This document shows positions 31,691-39,933 of a stretch of 64,000 nucleotides of DNA, piece by piece; the first letter of the stretch is position 1; the number at the start of each line of letters is the position of its first letter. Below the pieces are notes generated by a model. That model worked only from the letters and a program-made list of their open reading frames with translations, did not search any database and was not told the DNA's origin. This DNA is from Streptomyces sp. TRM68416 (lineage in GTDB: Bacteria > Actinomycetota > Actinomycetes > Streptomycetales > Streptomycetaceae), in contig NZ_JACVWU010000011.1 in NCBI RefSeq assembly GCF_014596915.1, positions 211,918 to 275,917 of the forward strand, given 5' to 3'. Made by a program: the position numbers and the translations under genes.

Positions 31691-33402
31691 TGGACCTTGT
31701 CCGCCGTGGACTTCTGCACGCTGTCCGGCGTCTTGGCCGACGTGGCGTTGAGCTTCACGCCCGCGCCCCGGAAGTCCTTGCCCAGGACGAGGGTCATCGT
31801 GGGCAGCCCCTGGGCGTTCTCCACGCTCTCGCCCGGCTTCAGCGCGGAGCCCGACAGACCCATGATGGCGGCCAGCCGGCGGGCCTGGTCGGCCTGGTCG
31901 GGGGCGTACTCCAGGGTCGTCTTCGCCTGGGCGGCGTCGGCGTTGCCGGCGTTCTCCGACTTCAGGACGCCCGCGTCGTTCTGCAGGTACAGCAGCTGGT
32001 TCTGGGCGCTGCCCGACTCGGCGCCGCCGTTGAGGATGCGCACGCGCACCTCGGAGGCGTCGGCCTTGGGGCCCTTCAGGCGGGCGGCGACGGCGGCCTT
32101 CTCCTTCTTCTTCTGCGCCTTGACCTCGGTGAACGACACATCGTTCCTGATCATGTCGAAGACCTGGGGTGCCGTCGTCTCCTCGACCACGACGGTCGCC
32201 TTGATCACCTCGGCCGGGTTGTCCTTGACCGGGACGGTGGTGAAGGTGATGTTCTTCGGTGGCACCTTCTTCAGCTCCAGGGCGATGTCCTTGAGCGTGC
32301 CGACCTTCCCTATCGCCTTGTCCACGGTCAGCGCCTCGGTGGCGGCCTCGGCCAGCTTGATCAGCTTCTTGGGGCTGGTCAGGGTGTCGCTGGAGGACAT
32401 CTTGCGCATCAGCGAGCCCAGGAACTGCTGCTGCACCTTGATCCGGTCCAGGTCGCTGCTGTTGCCGAAGGCCTTGCGGGTGCGGACGAAGGCGAGTGCC
32501 TGCTCGCCCTCGATCGTCGACTCGCCCGCGGGCAGGTCGAGCTTGGACTTGTCGTCGTAGATGGCACGGTTCAGGCACACCGGGACCCCGTCCACGGCCG
32601 TCGTCAGGGTCTTCACGGCGTTGAAGTCGACCATCATGAAGTGGTCGGGGACGATGCCGCTGAACTCCTTCACCGTGCGCATGGCACAGCCCGGGTCACG
32701 CCCGCTCTCGCCGAGGCTGCGGTTGAAGCGCACGCCCTGGAGCCCCGGGACGACCTCCGTGGTGCCGTCCTCCTGCTTCGTCTCGCAGTCCGGGATGTCG
32801 ACGATGAGGTCGCGGGGGATGCTCAGCGCGGTGGCGTTCGACCGGTCCTTGGCGACGTGCAGCAGGATCGTGGTGTCGGCGTGCCCGACGCTGTTCTTGT
32901 CGCCGTAGCCCTCGTTGCCCGCGCCGGTTCGCTTGTCCGTGCCGATGATCAGGATGTTGAAGGCCTCGTCCTTGCGGAAGCTGCTGGCGGCCGCGTCACC
33001 GACGTCCGTCGTCGTGACGTTGCCCTCCAGGTGCTTGAGGTAGAAGTAGCCGCCGACGGCCGTGGCGACGAGGACGAACGCCATCGTGCCGCCGGTCCAC
33101 ATCAGCGCCTTCTTGGCCTTCTTCGCCTTGGGCTTGCCGGGCCGTCGCCCGCGCCGCCCCGGCGGCGGCTCCTCGGGCACGGCCCGGCGTCTGCGCGGCG
33201 GCGGGACCTCACGTCCGGGTGCGGCTTCACGTCCGGGAGCGGCTTCACGTCCGGGTGCGCCCATGCGACGCGGACTCGGCACCGGGGGCGACTGCGGTAC
33301 GGAATCGGGCAGTCGCAGTTCGTATTCGCCGGTGTTCGGATTGAGCACCCACTGGTCTGCGGGGTCGATGTCCTCAGCCCGCCCACGCTCTTGCGCGTCC
33401 AC
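31678..33402 (-). CDS. LCP family protein D, with LytR_C domain
   Basis: A 574-residue LCP protein. The N-terminus (DPADQWVLNPNTGEYELRL) is shared with gene E and F-side sequence, followed by repeats of APGREA, a basic stretch, one TM helix and the LCP domain (FNILIIGTDKRTGAGN, HADTTILLHVAKDRSNATAL, SIPRDLIVDIP, DHFMMVDFNAV, AFVRTRKAFGNSSDLDRIKV). The LytR_C domain is EVRVRILNGGAESGSAQNQL. It shares long identical DNA tracts with gene E. The GTG start aligns with that of gene E. The promoter block at 33465-33526 is also shared. Confidence 0.93.
   Translation of the reverse strand: MDAQERGRAEDIDPADQWVLNPNTGEYELRLPDSVPQSPPVPSPRRMGAPGREAAPGREAAPGREVPPPRRRRAVPEEPPPGRRGRRPGKPKAKKAKKALMWTGGTMAFVLVATAVGGYFYLKHLEGNVTTTDVGDAAASSFRKDEAFNILIIGTDKRTGAGNEGYGDKNSVGHADTTILLHVAKDRSNATALSIPRDLIVDIPDCETKQEDGTTEVVPGLQGVRFNRSLGESGRDPGCAMRTVKEFSGIVPDHFMMVDFNAVKTLTTAVDGVPVCLNRAIYDDKSKLDLPAGESTIEGEQALAFVRTRKAFGNSSDLDRIKVQQQFLGSLMRKMSSSDTLTSPKKLIKLAEAATEALTVDKAIGKVGTLKDIALELKKVPPKNITFTTVPVKDNPAEVIKATVVVEETTAPQVFDMIRNDVSFTEVKAQKKKEKAAVAARLKGPKADASEVRVRILNGGAESGSAQNQLLYLQNDAGVLKSENAGNADAAQAKTTLEYAPDQADQARRLAAIMGLSGSALKPGESVENAQGLPTMTLVLGKDFRGAGVKLNATSAKTPDSVQKSTADKVQCAG
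31901..32174. repeat. 274-bp identical tract shared by LCP genes D and E, copy 1
   Basis: All 274 bases match 33912-34185 at a constant offset of 2011. The flanking coding sequence of the two genes is clearly diverged. A second identical tract of 72 bases, 32807-32878 and 34818-34889, has the same offset. This is the mark of gene conversion or a very recent crossover between neighbours. Confidence 0.93.
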
Positions 33403-33464
33403 CGTTGTCCGAATCCTCCGTGGGGAAGCGCCGCGTGGATTAGCCGCGCGGCCCGATACACCGG

Positions 33465-33526
33465 ATCGCTCACACTATCCGTACAGTTCGCCGTCGAGCG
33501 ATGCCGGTGAGAAATTCCACGTTGGG
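33465..33526 (-). promoter_or_regulatory. Promoter block upstream of LCP gene D, shared with gene E
   Basis: On the minus strand, CGGATAGTGTGAGCG and, about 35 bases further from the gene, CGTGGAATTTCTCACCG are conserved in the upstream region of gene E (35576-35642) as CGGATAGTGTGAGCG and CGTGGAGTTTGTCACCG. TAGTGT is a good -10 hexamer; no standard -35 is seen at 17 bases. The two genes are probably controlled together. Confidence 0.55.
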
Positions 33527-33607
33527 GCAACCGAATCGGGCATGCTTACAACCGGTCAATTCGTGGCAATTCCATGAACTGACCGGTCAAGCCGGGTCAC
33601 TTGACGC

Positions 33608-33700
33608 GCTCTCCCTGACTCGGTCGGCGCGCTCTACTTGCCTCACTCGGTGAGCTCTGCGTGCCTCACCCGGTGCGCTGTCCGTGCCTCACTCGGCGCA
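33608..33700 (-). repeat. 23-bp tandem array at the stop codon of LCP gene E
   Basis: Three clear units start at 33639, 33662 and 33685 (TGCCTCAC...), with one weaker unit before them. The last overlaps the gene E stop (TGA, 33689-33691). The unit contains a GCGC-CCGGGTGA-like run related to the array after gene D. Confidence 0.8.
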
Positions 33701-35458
33701 CTCGACCTTGTCCGCGGTGGACTTCCGAACCCCTTCCGGAGTCTTGCCCGAGGAACCGGTCAGTGACACCCCGGCCCCCTTGAAGTCCTTGCCGAGCGTC
33801 AGCGTCATCGTGGGCAGGCCCTGGGAGTTGGTCACGCTCTTGCCGGGCTTCAGCGCGGCGCCGGAAAGCCCCATGATGGCGGCCAGCCGACGCGCCTGGT
33901 CCGCCTGTTCCGGGGCGTACTCCAGGGTCGTCTTCGCCTGGGCGGCGTCGGCGTTGCCGGCGTTCTCCGACTTCAGGACGCCCGCGTCGTTCTGCAGGTA
34001 CAGCAGCTGGTTCTGGGCGCTGCCCGACTCGGCGCCGCCGTTGAGGATGCGCACGCGCACCTCGGAGGCGTCGGCCTTGGGGCCCTTCAGGCGGGCGGCG
34101 ACGGCGGCCTTCTCCTTCTTCTTCTGCGCCTTGACCTCGGTGAACGACACATCGTTCCTGATCATGTCGAAGACCTGGGGTGCCGCGGCCTCGTCGAGGA
34201 CGACCGTCGACTTCACCGTCTCGGCCGGGTTGTCGATCACCGGCACCGTGGTGAACGTCAGGTTCTTGACGTTGAGCTTGCCCAGCTCCAGGCCCAGGTC
34301 CTTCAGCTTGCCGATGCTGTCGAGCTGGGAGTCGACGGTGAGCGCCTCGGTGCCCGCCTCGGCCAGCTTTATCATCTTCGACGGGCTGGTCAGGGTGTCG
34401 TTCGACTTCAGCTTGCGCATCAGCGAGCTGAGGAACTGCTGCTGCAACTCGATCCGGCTCAGGTCACCGCCGAAGCCCACCGAATGCCGGGTCCGCACGA
34501 ACGCCAGCGCCTGCTCGCCCTCGATGGTGTGCGTGCCCTTGGGCAGCTTCAGATGCGAGTCCGGATCGTCGATGTCCTTGGCCAGACACACCTCGACCCC
34601 GCCGACCGCGCTGGTCAGCGTCTTGACCGCGTTGAAGTCGGCGACCATGAAGTTGTCCGGGGTGATCCCGGTCAGCTCGGTCACGGTCCGCATGGTGCAG
34701 CTGGGCGTACGCCCGTCCTGGCCGAGGCTGGTGTTGAACCGTACGCCGCTGGACCCCGGGATCGTCTCCTTCGAACCGTCCTCCTGCGTCGTGGGGCAGT
34801 CCGGAATGTTCACGACCAGGTCGCGGGGGATGCTCAGCGCGGTGGCGTTCGACCGGTCCTTGGCGACGTGCAGCAGGATCGTGGTGTCCGCGTGCCCGAC
34901 GCTGCCGGCGTCGCCGTAGCCCTCGTTGCCCGAGCCCGTGCGCTTGTCCGTGCCGATCAGCAGGATGTTGATCGCCTCGTCCTTGCGGAAGCCGCCGGTG
35001 CTGGCGCCGTCCTCGGGCACGGAGTCGATGTTGTTGTTGAGGTGCTCCAGGTAGAGGTACCCGGCCCCGGCGGTGGCGATCAGCAGGAACGCCATGCTCC
35101 CGCCGGTCCACAGCACGAACTTCTTGACCTTCGACTTCTTCTTCACGGGCCGCCGCCCGCGCCGCCCCGGCAGCGGCTCCTCGGGCACACCGCGCCGCCT
35201 GCGCGGCGGCGGAACGTCGCGGCCGGGAACATCGCGACCGGGGGCCGTGCGGGTGCGCGACGCGGGCGAGGCGGTCCGAGAGGTGGCGCGGGGGGAGGCG
35301 GCCCGGGCGCCGGCCCCGGCGGCTCTACGAGGGCTCGGAACGGCCGACTGCGCTGCGGACGGAGTCAGTCGCAGCTCGTATTCGCCGGTGTTCGGATTGA
35401 GTACCCACTGGTCGGCGGGGTCGATGTGCTCCGCCCGCCCACGGCTTTGCGAGTCCAC
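33689..35458 (-). CDS. LCP family protein E, with LytR_C domain
   Basis: A 589-residue LCP protein, closest paralogue of D. I placed the start at the GTG at 35458 because it aligns with the start of D (VDSQSRGRAEHIDPADQW); a start at 35485 would add nine residues. After an Ala/Ser/Arg-rich region and one TM helix the LCP domain reads INILLIGTDKRTGSGN, HADTTILLHV, SIPRDLVVNIP, NFMVADFNAV and AFVRTRHSVGFGGDLSRIEL. The LytR_C domain is identical to that of D over about 90 residues, coded by the 274-bp identical DNA tract. The differing part lies mainly around the active-site cleft. Confidence 0.93.
   Translation of the reverse strand: MDSQSRGRAEHIDPADQWVLNPNTGEYELRLTPSAAQSAVPSPRRAAGAGARAASPRATSRTASPASRTRTAPGRDVPGRDVPPPRRRRGVPEEPLPGRRGRRPVKKKSKVKKFVLWTGGSMAFLLIATAGAGYLYLEHLNNNIDSVPEDGASTGGFRKDEAINILLIGTDKRTGSGNEGYGDAGSVGHADTTILLHVAKDRSNATALSIPRDLVVNIPDCPTTQEDGSKETIPGSSGVRFNTSLGQDGRTPSCTMRTVTELTGITPDNFMVADFNAVKTLTSAVGGVEVCLAKDIDDPDSHLKLPKGTHTIEGEQALAFVRTRHSVGFGGDLSRIELQQQFLSSLMRKLKSNDTLTSPSKMIKLAEAGTEALTVDSQLDSIGKLKDLGLELGKLNVKNLTFTTVPVIDNPAETVKSTVVLDEAAAPQVFDMIRNDVSFTEVKAQKKKEKAAVAARLKGPKADASEVRVRILNGGAESGSAQNQLLYLQNDAGVLKSENAGNADAAQAKTTLEYAPEQADQARRLAAIMGLSGAALKPGKSVTNSQGLPTMTLTLGKDFKGAGVSLTGSSGKTPEGVRKSTADKVECAE
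33912..34185. repeat. 274-bp identical tract shared by LCP genes D and E, copy 2
   Basis: Partner of 31901-32174. It covers the LytR_C domain and the segment just before it. Confidence 0.93.
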
Positions 35459-35575
35459 GGTTGTCCGATCCTCCGTCGGGGCCACGCGGCGCCTTCCCCC
35501 TCCAAGGCGCTCGGGTCTCGGTCAAACAGTGCGCGACCCACGACGTCCCGAGACGGAACCTCATGGTCCGGGTGC

Positions 35576-35642
35576 ACCGGGTCGCTCACACTATCCGGCC
35601 GGTTCGGCGCCGAGCGACGACGGTGACAAACTCCACGCCCCT
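35576..35642 (-). promoter_or_regulatory. Promoter block upstream of LCP gene E
   Basis: Counterpart of 33465-33526. TAGTGT (35588-35593 on the minus strand) lies 130 bases from the gene start, compared with about 70 in gene D, so the leader of E is longer. Confidence 0.5.
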
Positions 35643-35711
35643 ACAACAGGTCAATACGCCCCATTTCCTTGAAACGGCGCGTGCGCGCTTGGTGGGGGCT
35701 TGGTACGGGTT

Positions 35712-36935
35712 TTACCCGCAGGTGTCCTCGGCGGCGGTGTTTCCGCGGAATGTGGGCGCGGGGGAGGAGCCGGAGTCGCGCTTGCCGTCGTACGCGGAGT
35801 AATCACGCGACTCCGTGTCGCTTTCCCTCTCCGAACGCCCGTCTGAATCCAGGTTCCCCTTTGCGGTGGAATCCCGCGGAACCTCCTCGGCGACTTCCAC
35901 CGGCGCGTCGGTCCGCAGCCGTTCGAACAGTTTCTCCGCCTCGGGCTCCACGAGTTGGTCGCGATTGGCGTTGTAGGCGTACGACTCCCGGGGCACGGTA
36001 AGAAATTGCACACGTTCGGTGGGGATGTCGCGCACTCCTCGGACGAGTTCATACAAACCACGCAAGCTGGCCAGGCCGGGATCGGTGGTGAGCGACGAGG
36101 TCGCGGCATCCAGCACGGGGTACAGCTTCACCGGATTCAGCAGTACGTCATTGCTGCGCACCTTGTTGACGAGTGCGCCGAGGAACCGCTGCTGGCGGTC
36201 CATCCGGTCGGTGTCACTGCCGTTGCCGATCGACTTGCGGGCCCGCACGTACCCGAGTGCCTGCTCCCCGTTGAGCTTCACGCGGCCAGCGGGAAGCCTG
36301 AGCTTGGCGGCCCGGTCGTCGATCGGCTTGCTCAGGCACACCTCAACGCCGTCCACGGCGTCGACCATCGCCTTGAACCCCTGGAAGTCGACGACCATGT
36401 GGTGGTCGATGCGAACGTCGGTCAGTTTCTCGACGGTTCGGATGGTGCAGGCCGAACCGCCCGTCTGGAAGGCGTAGTTGAACATCGCGAACACCGGCTC
36501 GGTCCGGCTGCCGTCCGGCCGCAGACACCCCGGCACGTCCACCATCAGATCCCGCGGCAACGACACGGCGGTGGCGCTGCGCCGCCCCGCGGCCAGATGC
36601 AACAGGATCGTGGTGTCGGACCGCTCGGTCCCGGAATCCCGCCCGTACCGCGCGTTCCCGTCCCCGGCCCGGGAATCGGACCCGATCAGCAGAATGTTCC
36701 GCGCCCCTTTGACCAGCGAGGTGGGCCGCTCCCCCTCGTACCGGGCGAGCTCGGCCGCGGCGGCGTCATCCGGCGTGATGTTCCCGTCCAGCTTGGCGTA
36801 CACGCCCCACCCGACCCCGGCCGCCCCCACGACCAGCACGCCCACCCCGATCCCGACCCCCCACCGCCACCGCCGCCGACGCCGCCGCCCCAACCCCACC
36901 CCACTGGCCACCGCCCCACCCACGGCATCGCACAC
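35712..36935 (-). CDS. LCP family protein F
   Basis: A 407-residue LCP protein. An arginine-rich start (GRRRRRRWRWG) precedes a long TM helix (VGIGVGVLVVGAAGVGWG), then the LCP domain with RNILLIGSDSRAGDGN, SDTTILLHLAAGRRSATAV, SLPRDLMVDVPGC, DHHMVVDFQGF and YVRARKSIGNGSDTDRMD. It lacks LytR_C and ends in a Ser/Asp/Glu-rich tail finishing TCG. GGGAGGTG lies upstream of the GTG. It is the first of four leftward LCP genes (F, E, D, C). Confidence 0.92.
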   Translation of the reverse strand: MCDAVGGAVASGVGLGRRRRRRWRWGVGIGVGVLVVGAAGVGWGVYAKLDGNITPDDAAAAELARYEGERPTSLVKGARNILLIGSDSRAGDGNARYGRDSGTERSDTTILLHLAAGRRSATAVSLPRDLMVDVPGCLRPDGSRTEPVFAMFNYAFQTGGSACTIRTVEKLTDVRIDHHMVVDFQGFKAMVDAVDGVEVCLSKPIDDRAAKLRLPAGRVKLNGEQALGYVRARKSIGNGSDTDRMDRQQRFLGALVNKVRSNDVLLNPVKLYPVLDAATSSLTTDPGLASLRGLYELVRGVRDIPTERVQFLTVPRESYAYNANRDQLVEPEAEKLFERLRTDAPVEVAEEVPRDSTAKGNLDSDGRSERESDTESRDYSAYDGKRDSGSSPAPTFRGNTAAEDTCG

Positions 36936-37332
36936 GGCCCGACACCTCCCTCGTCGCCCTTACGACTACGACGATGACGCGGATGACCGACGAGAGGCGG
37001 ACGCTGATGGGCCGAACGGAGGAGGCCCCCAGCACGAGCTCCGCTCGGGGGCGGGGACGTAGTCCTCGCTGGGCCCATGGGGCGAGGCCTCGCGTGGGGG
37101 TGGGGACGCAGTCCCCGCCGAGGGCCCAAGGGGGAACATCAGGATGGGCGCGGGGCGCGCAAGCCCCGCCGAGGGTCTATGGGGGCCGGGCCCCGAGAGG
37201 GGTGCGGGGGACGCAGTCCCCACCGGGGGTTCAGGGGGCGGAGCCCCCTGGGCGGGGTCGAAGGGGCGGCAGCCCCTGGGGATGGGACGGGTAGGGGCGG
37301 CGGGGGCGAAAAACCACCCGGCCCCCGAAGGG
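36936..37332. other. Noncoding gap with dispersed hairpin element
   Basis: About 70 bases of promoter region for LCP gene F, then G-rich DNA made of several GGGGxCGxAGxCCCC hairpin units and copy 1 of the dispersed element (37201-37316). No gene is seen. Confidence 0.7.
37201..37316 (+). repeat. Dispersed hairpin element, copy 1
   Basis: Bases 37226-37316 are identical to 54803-54893 (91 of 91). The element has the hairpins GGGGGCGGAGCCCCC and GGGGCGGCAGCCCC and a fixed tail GATGGGACGGGTAGGGGCGG, then GCGGGGGCGAAAA. It lies between divergently placed coding regions. Confidence 0.92.
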
Positions 37333-38088
37333 TCACCGCGCTGTCGCCGTAACCCGCTCACTCTCAACCCGCTTGGCCAACGCCTCCTCGCCCAGCATCT
37401 CCAGATGCCGGCACAGCACCACGGACCCCCCGGTGGCGAGCGCCGCATACAACCCCGCGCTCAACCCCTCCCACGTATCGAACCCCAACCCCGACAGAAT
37501 CCGCGCCCCCGGCCCGTTCAGCCCCAGCCCCGGCGCCTCCGCCCGTGCCCGCTCGACCACCTCCGCGGCACTGAACTCCCGCCCGGCCACGACCAGCGCG
37601 ACCCCCTCGGGATCCACCGGCGCGTACGGCACGAACCGGTCCCCCTGACTCGGCACCTCGACGGCATAGTCCACGAACCCGTCCGGCACCTGTGCGAACC
37701 GCCCGCCCAACGGCCGCAGTGCAAGAGCGACCCGCTCCCCACCGCACCCCCGCGCCGCATCCAACGTGTCCGGCCCGCTCACCACCACATCGGCCGCCCC
37801 CACGTCCCCCGACATGTCCGCGACGACCCCCACCGACGAACACGCCAGCAGCCACACCGCCGTCTGCCAGTGCGCGGGCAGCAGCAGCGCCGCCCGGTCC
37901 CCGGGCCCGGCCCCGAGATCGTCCTGAAGCAGATTCGCGGTCTTGGCCACCCAATTGGCGAAGGTGGCCACGGACAATTCGACACGTTCCCCGGTGGCAT
38001 CGTCGTAGAAGGTCACCAGGGGACGTCCAGGATCCGCGGCAAGCGCGGAACGCAGCAGGTCGGCAGGGGTGCGATCGGTGGCGTTCAC
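37333..38088 (-). CDS. TIGR03089-like protein (AMP-binding-related)
   Basis: A 251-residue protein whose sequence (ADPGRPLVTFYDDATGERVE, LSVATFANWVAKTANLLQDD) is like the N-terminal part of acyl-CoA synthetases and matches the actinobacterial family TIGR03089. It lacks the full adenylation core, so it is not expected to be an active ligase. The GTG at 38088 gives the usual family start (NATDRTPADLL). From memory, its neighbour in Mycobacterium tuberculosis is also an LCP gene (Rv3267-Rv3268), which supports a conserved link. Confidence 0.8.
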   Translation of the reverse strand: MNATDRTPADLLRSALAADPGRPLVTFYDDATGERVELSVATFANWVAKTANLLQDDLGAGPGDRAALLLPAHWQTAVWLLACSSVGVVADMSGDVGAADVVVSGPDTLDAARGCGGERVALALRPLGGRFAQVPDGFVDYAVEVPSQGDRFVPYAPVDPEGVALVVAGREFSAAEVVERARAEAPGLGLNGPGARILSGLGFDTWEGLSAGLYAALATGGSVVLCRHLEMLGEEALAKRVESERVTATAR

Positions 38089-38193
38089 CCGCGCTAGCGT
38101 ACGCGCGCCCATCCCCGTCCGCCGCCCCCGCCCACCACCGGTTCGGAGCAACTCCGCCCGCCGCCGCACCAGTTCCCCGATAGACAGATATGT

Positions 38194-39735
38194 ATGACTA
38201 TGTCCAGTATCAGCGGCATGCGTGGATTCCTTGCTTCCTCGATCGGCGCCACGTGCGCGGCCGCCCTCGCCCTCCCCCTCACCCCGCCCGCCGCCGCGGC
38301 GACCACGAGAGCGGTGCCGACGGCGGAGGCGGCCACGACCGCCGCACCGCACACCGGACCGGACCTCGCGGGCAGCACCCAGTCCCTCCCCCTCGCCCCC
38401 CTCCCCGGCACGCGCTCACGCGGCTCCACCGCCCCCGCCGAACCGGCCGAACCCCCCGACCAGGGCCTGCCCCGCAGGGACGTGCACCGTTTCTCCCTCG
38501 TCGGCGTCGTCTGGGACGACCCGGACACCGAACTGCACGGCACCGTCCAGGTCCGCACCCGTTCGGTCGAGACGGGCGCTTGGTCCGGCTGGCAGGACAT
38601 CGAGACGCACAACGGCGAGCACGCCGCCGACCCGGACACCACCGAACGCGCATCCGGACGCGTACGCGGCTCCACGGCACCCCTGTGGGTGGGCGACTCG
38701 GACGGAGTGGAGGTACGCGTCCGCGCGGAGCCGCCCACCCACCACGCCGGCCACCAGCCTCCCCACGACGCCACCCACCACCCCGGCCACCAGGTCGACC
38801 ACGACGCCGACCACCGCGTGGACGAGACCGGCCGAGGCACTCGTACGCTGCCCGCGACCCCCGTACTCCCGACCGGCCTCCGCCTCGAACTGGTCGACCC
38901 CGGCGGGCCGGAACCCGCCGTGCGCCCCGCCCCGCTGACCCGCGGAACCCGCGCCGACGCCCCCGCCGGCACCGCGCTGACCGCCGAGGTGACGGCCGCC
39001 TCCGCCGCCAACGCCGAACTCGCCCCGCTCGGCGCCCTGGAGATCCCCGAACTGGGCGCGGCGGAGACCCGCAAGGAACTGCTCGCCCTGCGCGCCGACG
39101 AACTCACCGCCGAGCAGCAGACGAAGCCGTACATCGGCCCGCGCCCGCGCATCGTCACGCGGCGCGGCTGGGGCGCCGACGAGAAGTGGCGCGAGAAGAA
39201 GTTCGTCTACACGAGCAAGGTGAAGGCGGCCTTCGTCCACCACACGGCGTCCGGCAACGGGTACAAGTGTGCGCAGGCCCCCTCCGTCATCCGCGGTATC
39301 TACCGCTACCACGTCATGAGCATGGGCTGGCGCGACGTCGGCTACAACTTCCTCGTCGACAAGTGCGGAAACATCTACGAGGGCAGGGCCGGGGGAGTGG
39401 CGAAACCGGTCCTCGGCGCCCACACCCTCGGTTTCAACACCAACAGCATGGGGATCGCCCTCCTCGGCAGCTACGGCAAGACCAAGCCGTCCGCCGCCGC
39501 CGTGGAGGCCGTCTCCCGGCTCACGGCCTGGAAGCTCGGTCTCTTCGGCGCCAATCCGCGCGGAAAGACATACCTGAAGTCGGGAGGTGGCAATCTCTAC
39601 CAAAAAGGTAAGAACGTACGACTGAATGTGATCTCCGGCCACCGGGACGGCTACGCCACGGAGTGCCCGGGCAAACAGCTCTACGGCAAGCTCGACGACA
39701 CCCGCTCCACGGCGGCCGACTTCCAGGGCCGCTGA
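38194..39735 (+). CDS. Secreted N-acetylmuramoyl-L-alanine amidase / PGRP-domain protein with a His-rich linker
   Basis: A 513-residue exported protein. The signal peptide (about residues 9-36) is followed by an Ala/Pro-rich stretch, a beta-rich domain with SVETGAWSGWQDIE, a linker very rich in histidine (residues 184-214, HHAGHQPPHDATHH...) and a C-terminal amidase_2/PGRP domain. The zinc ligands are visible in AAFVHHTASGN and NVISGHRDGYATECPG; the substrate loop is VGYNFLVDKCGNIYEGRAGG. It probably cleaves peptide stems of peptidoglycan or binds it. I chose the ATG at 38194; 38218 is the next one. It diverges from the TIGR03089-like gene. Confidence 0.88.
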   Translation: MTMSSISGMRGFLASSIGATCAAALALPLTPPAAAATTRAVPTAEAATTAAPHTGPDLAGSTQSLPLAPLPGTRSRGSTAPAEPAEPPDQGLPRRDVHRFSLVGVVWDDPDTELHGTVQVRTRSVETGAWSGWQDIETHNGEHAADPDTTERASGRVRGSTAPLWVGDSDGVEVRVRAEPPTHHAGHQPPHDATHHPGHQVDHDADHRVDETGRGTRTLPATPVLPTGLRLELVDPGGPEPAVRPAPLTRGTRADAPAGTALTAEVTAASAANAELAPLGALEIPELGAAETRKELLALRADELTAEQQTKPYIGPRPRIVTRRGWGADEKWREKKFVYTSKVKAAFVHHTASGNGYKCAQAPSVIRGIYRYHVMSMGWRDVGYNFLVDKCGNIYEGRAGGVAKPVLGAHTLGFNTNSMGIALLGSYGKTKPSAAAVEAVSRLTAWKLGLFGANPRGKTYLKSGGGNLYQKGKNVRLNVISGHRDGYATECPGKQLYGKLDDTRSTAADFQGR

Positions 39736-39933
39736 CCCGGGAGCCGCCCTGAGCCGCGCCCCCGGAGAGCACATTCACCGCCACCGGGGGCAAGGGCGGA
39801 ACACCAGAAAAACGGAATCGGAAGCACCGCACTGCCGCCGAAGGCACCGCACGACGGTCTGCAAGAACGGTCTGCATACACTGGCCCGCCGAAAGACAGT
39901 TCGGCCGGTCCCGGCAGGAAGCGGAGACGACAG

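Noticed and set aside
31568..32578. 336-residue minus-strand frame with RRVSRGT repeats
   Set aside because: It reads the 21-bp array and LCP gene D in the wrong frame; the correct frame has full LCP and LytR_C domains.
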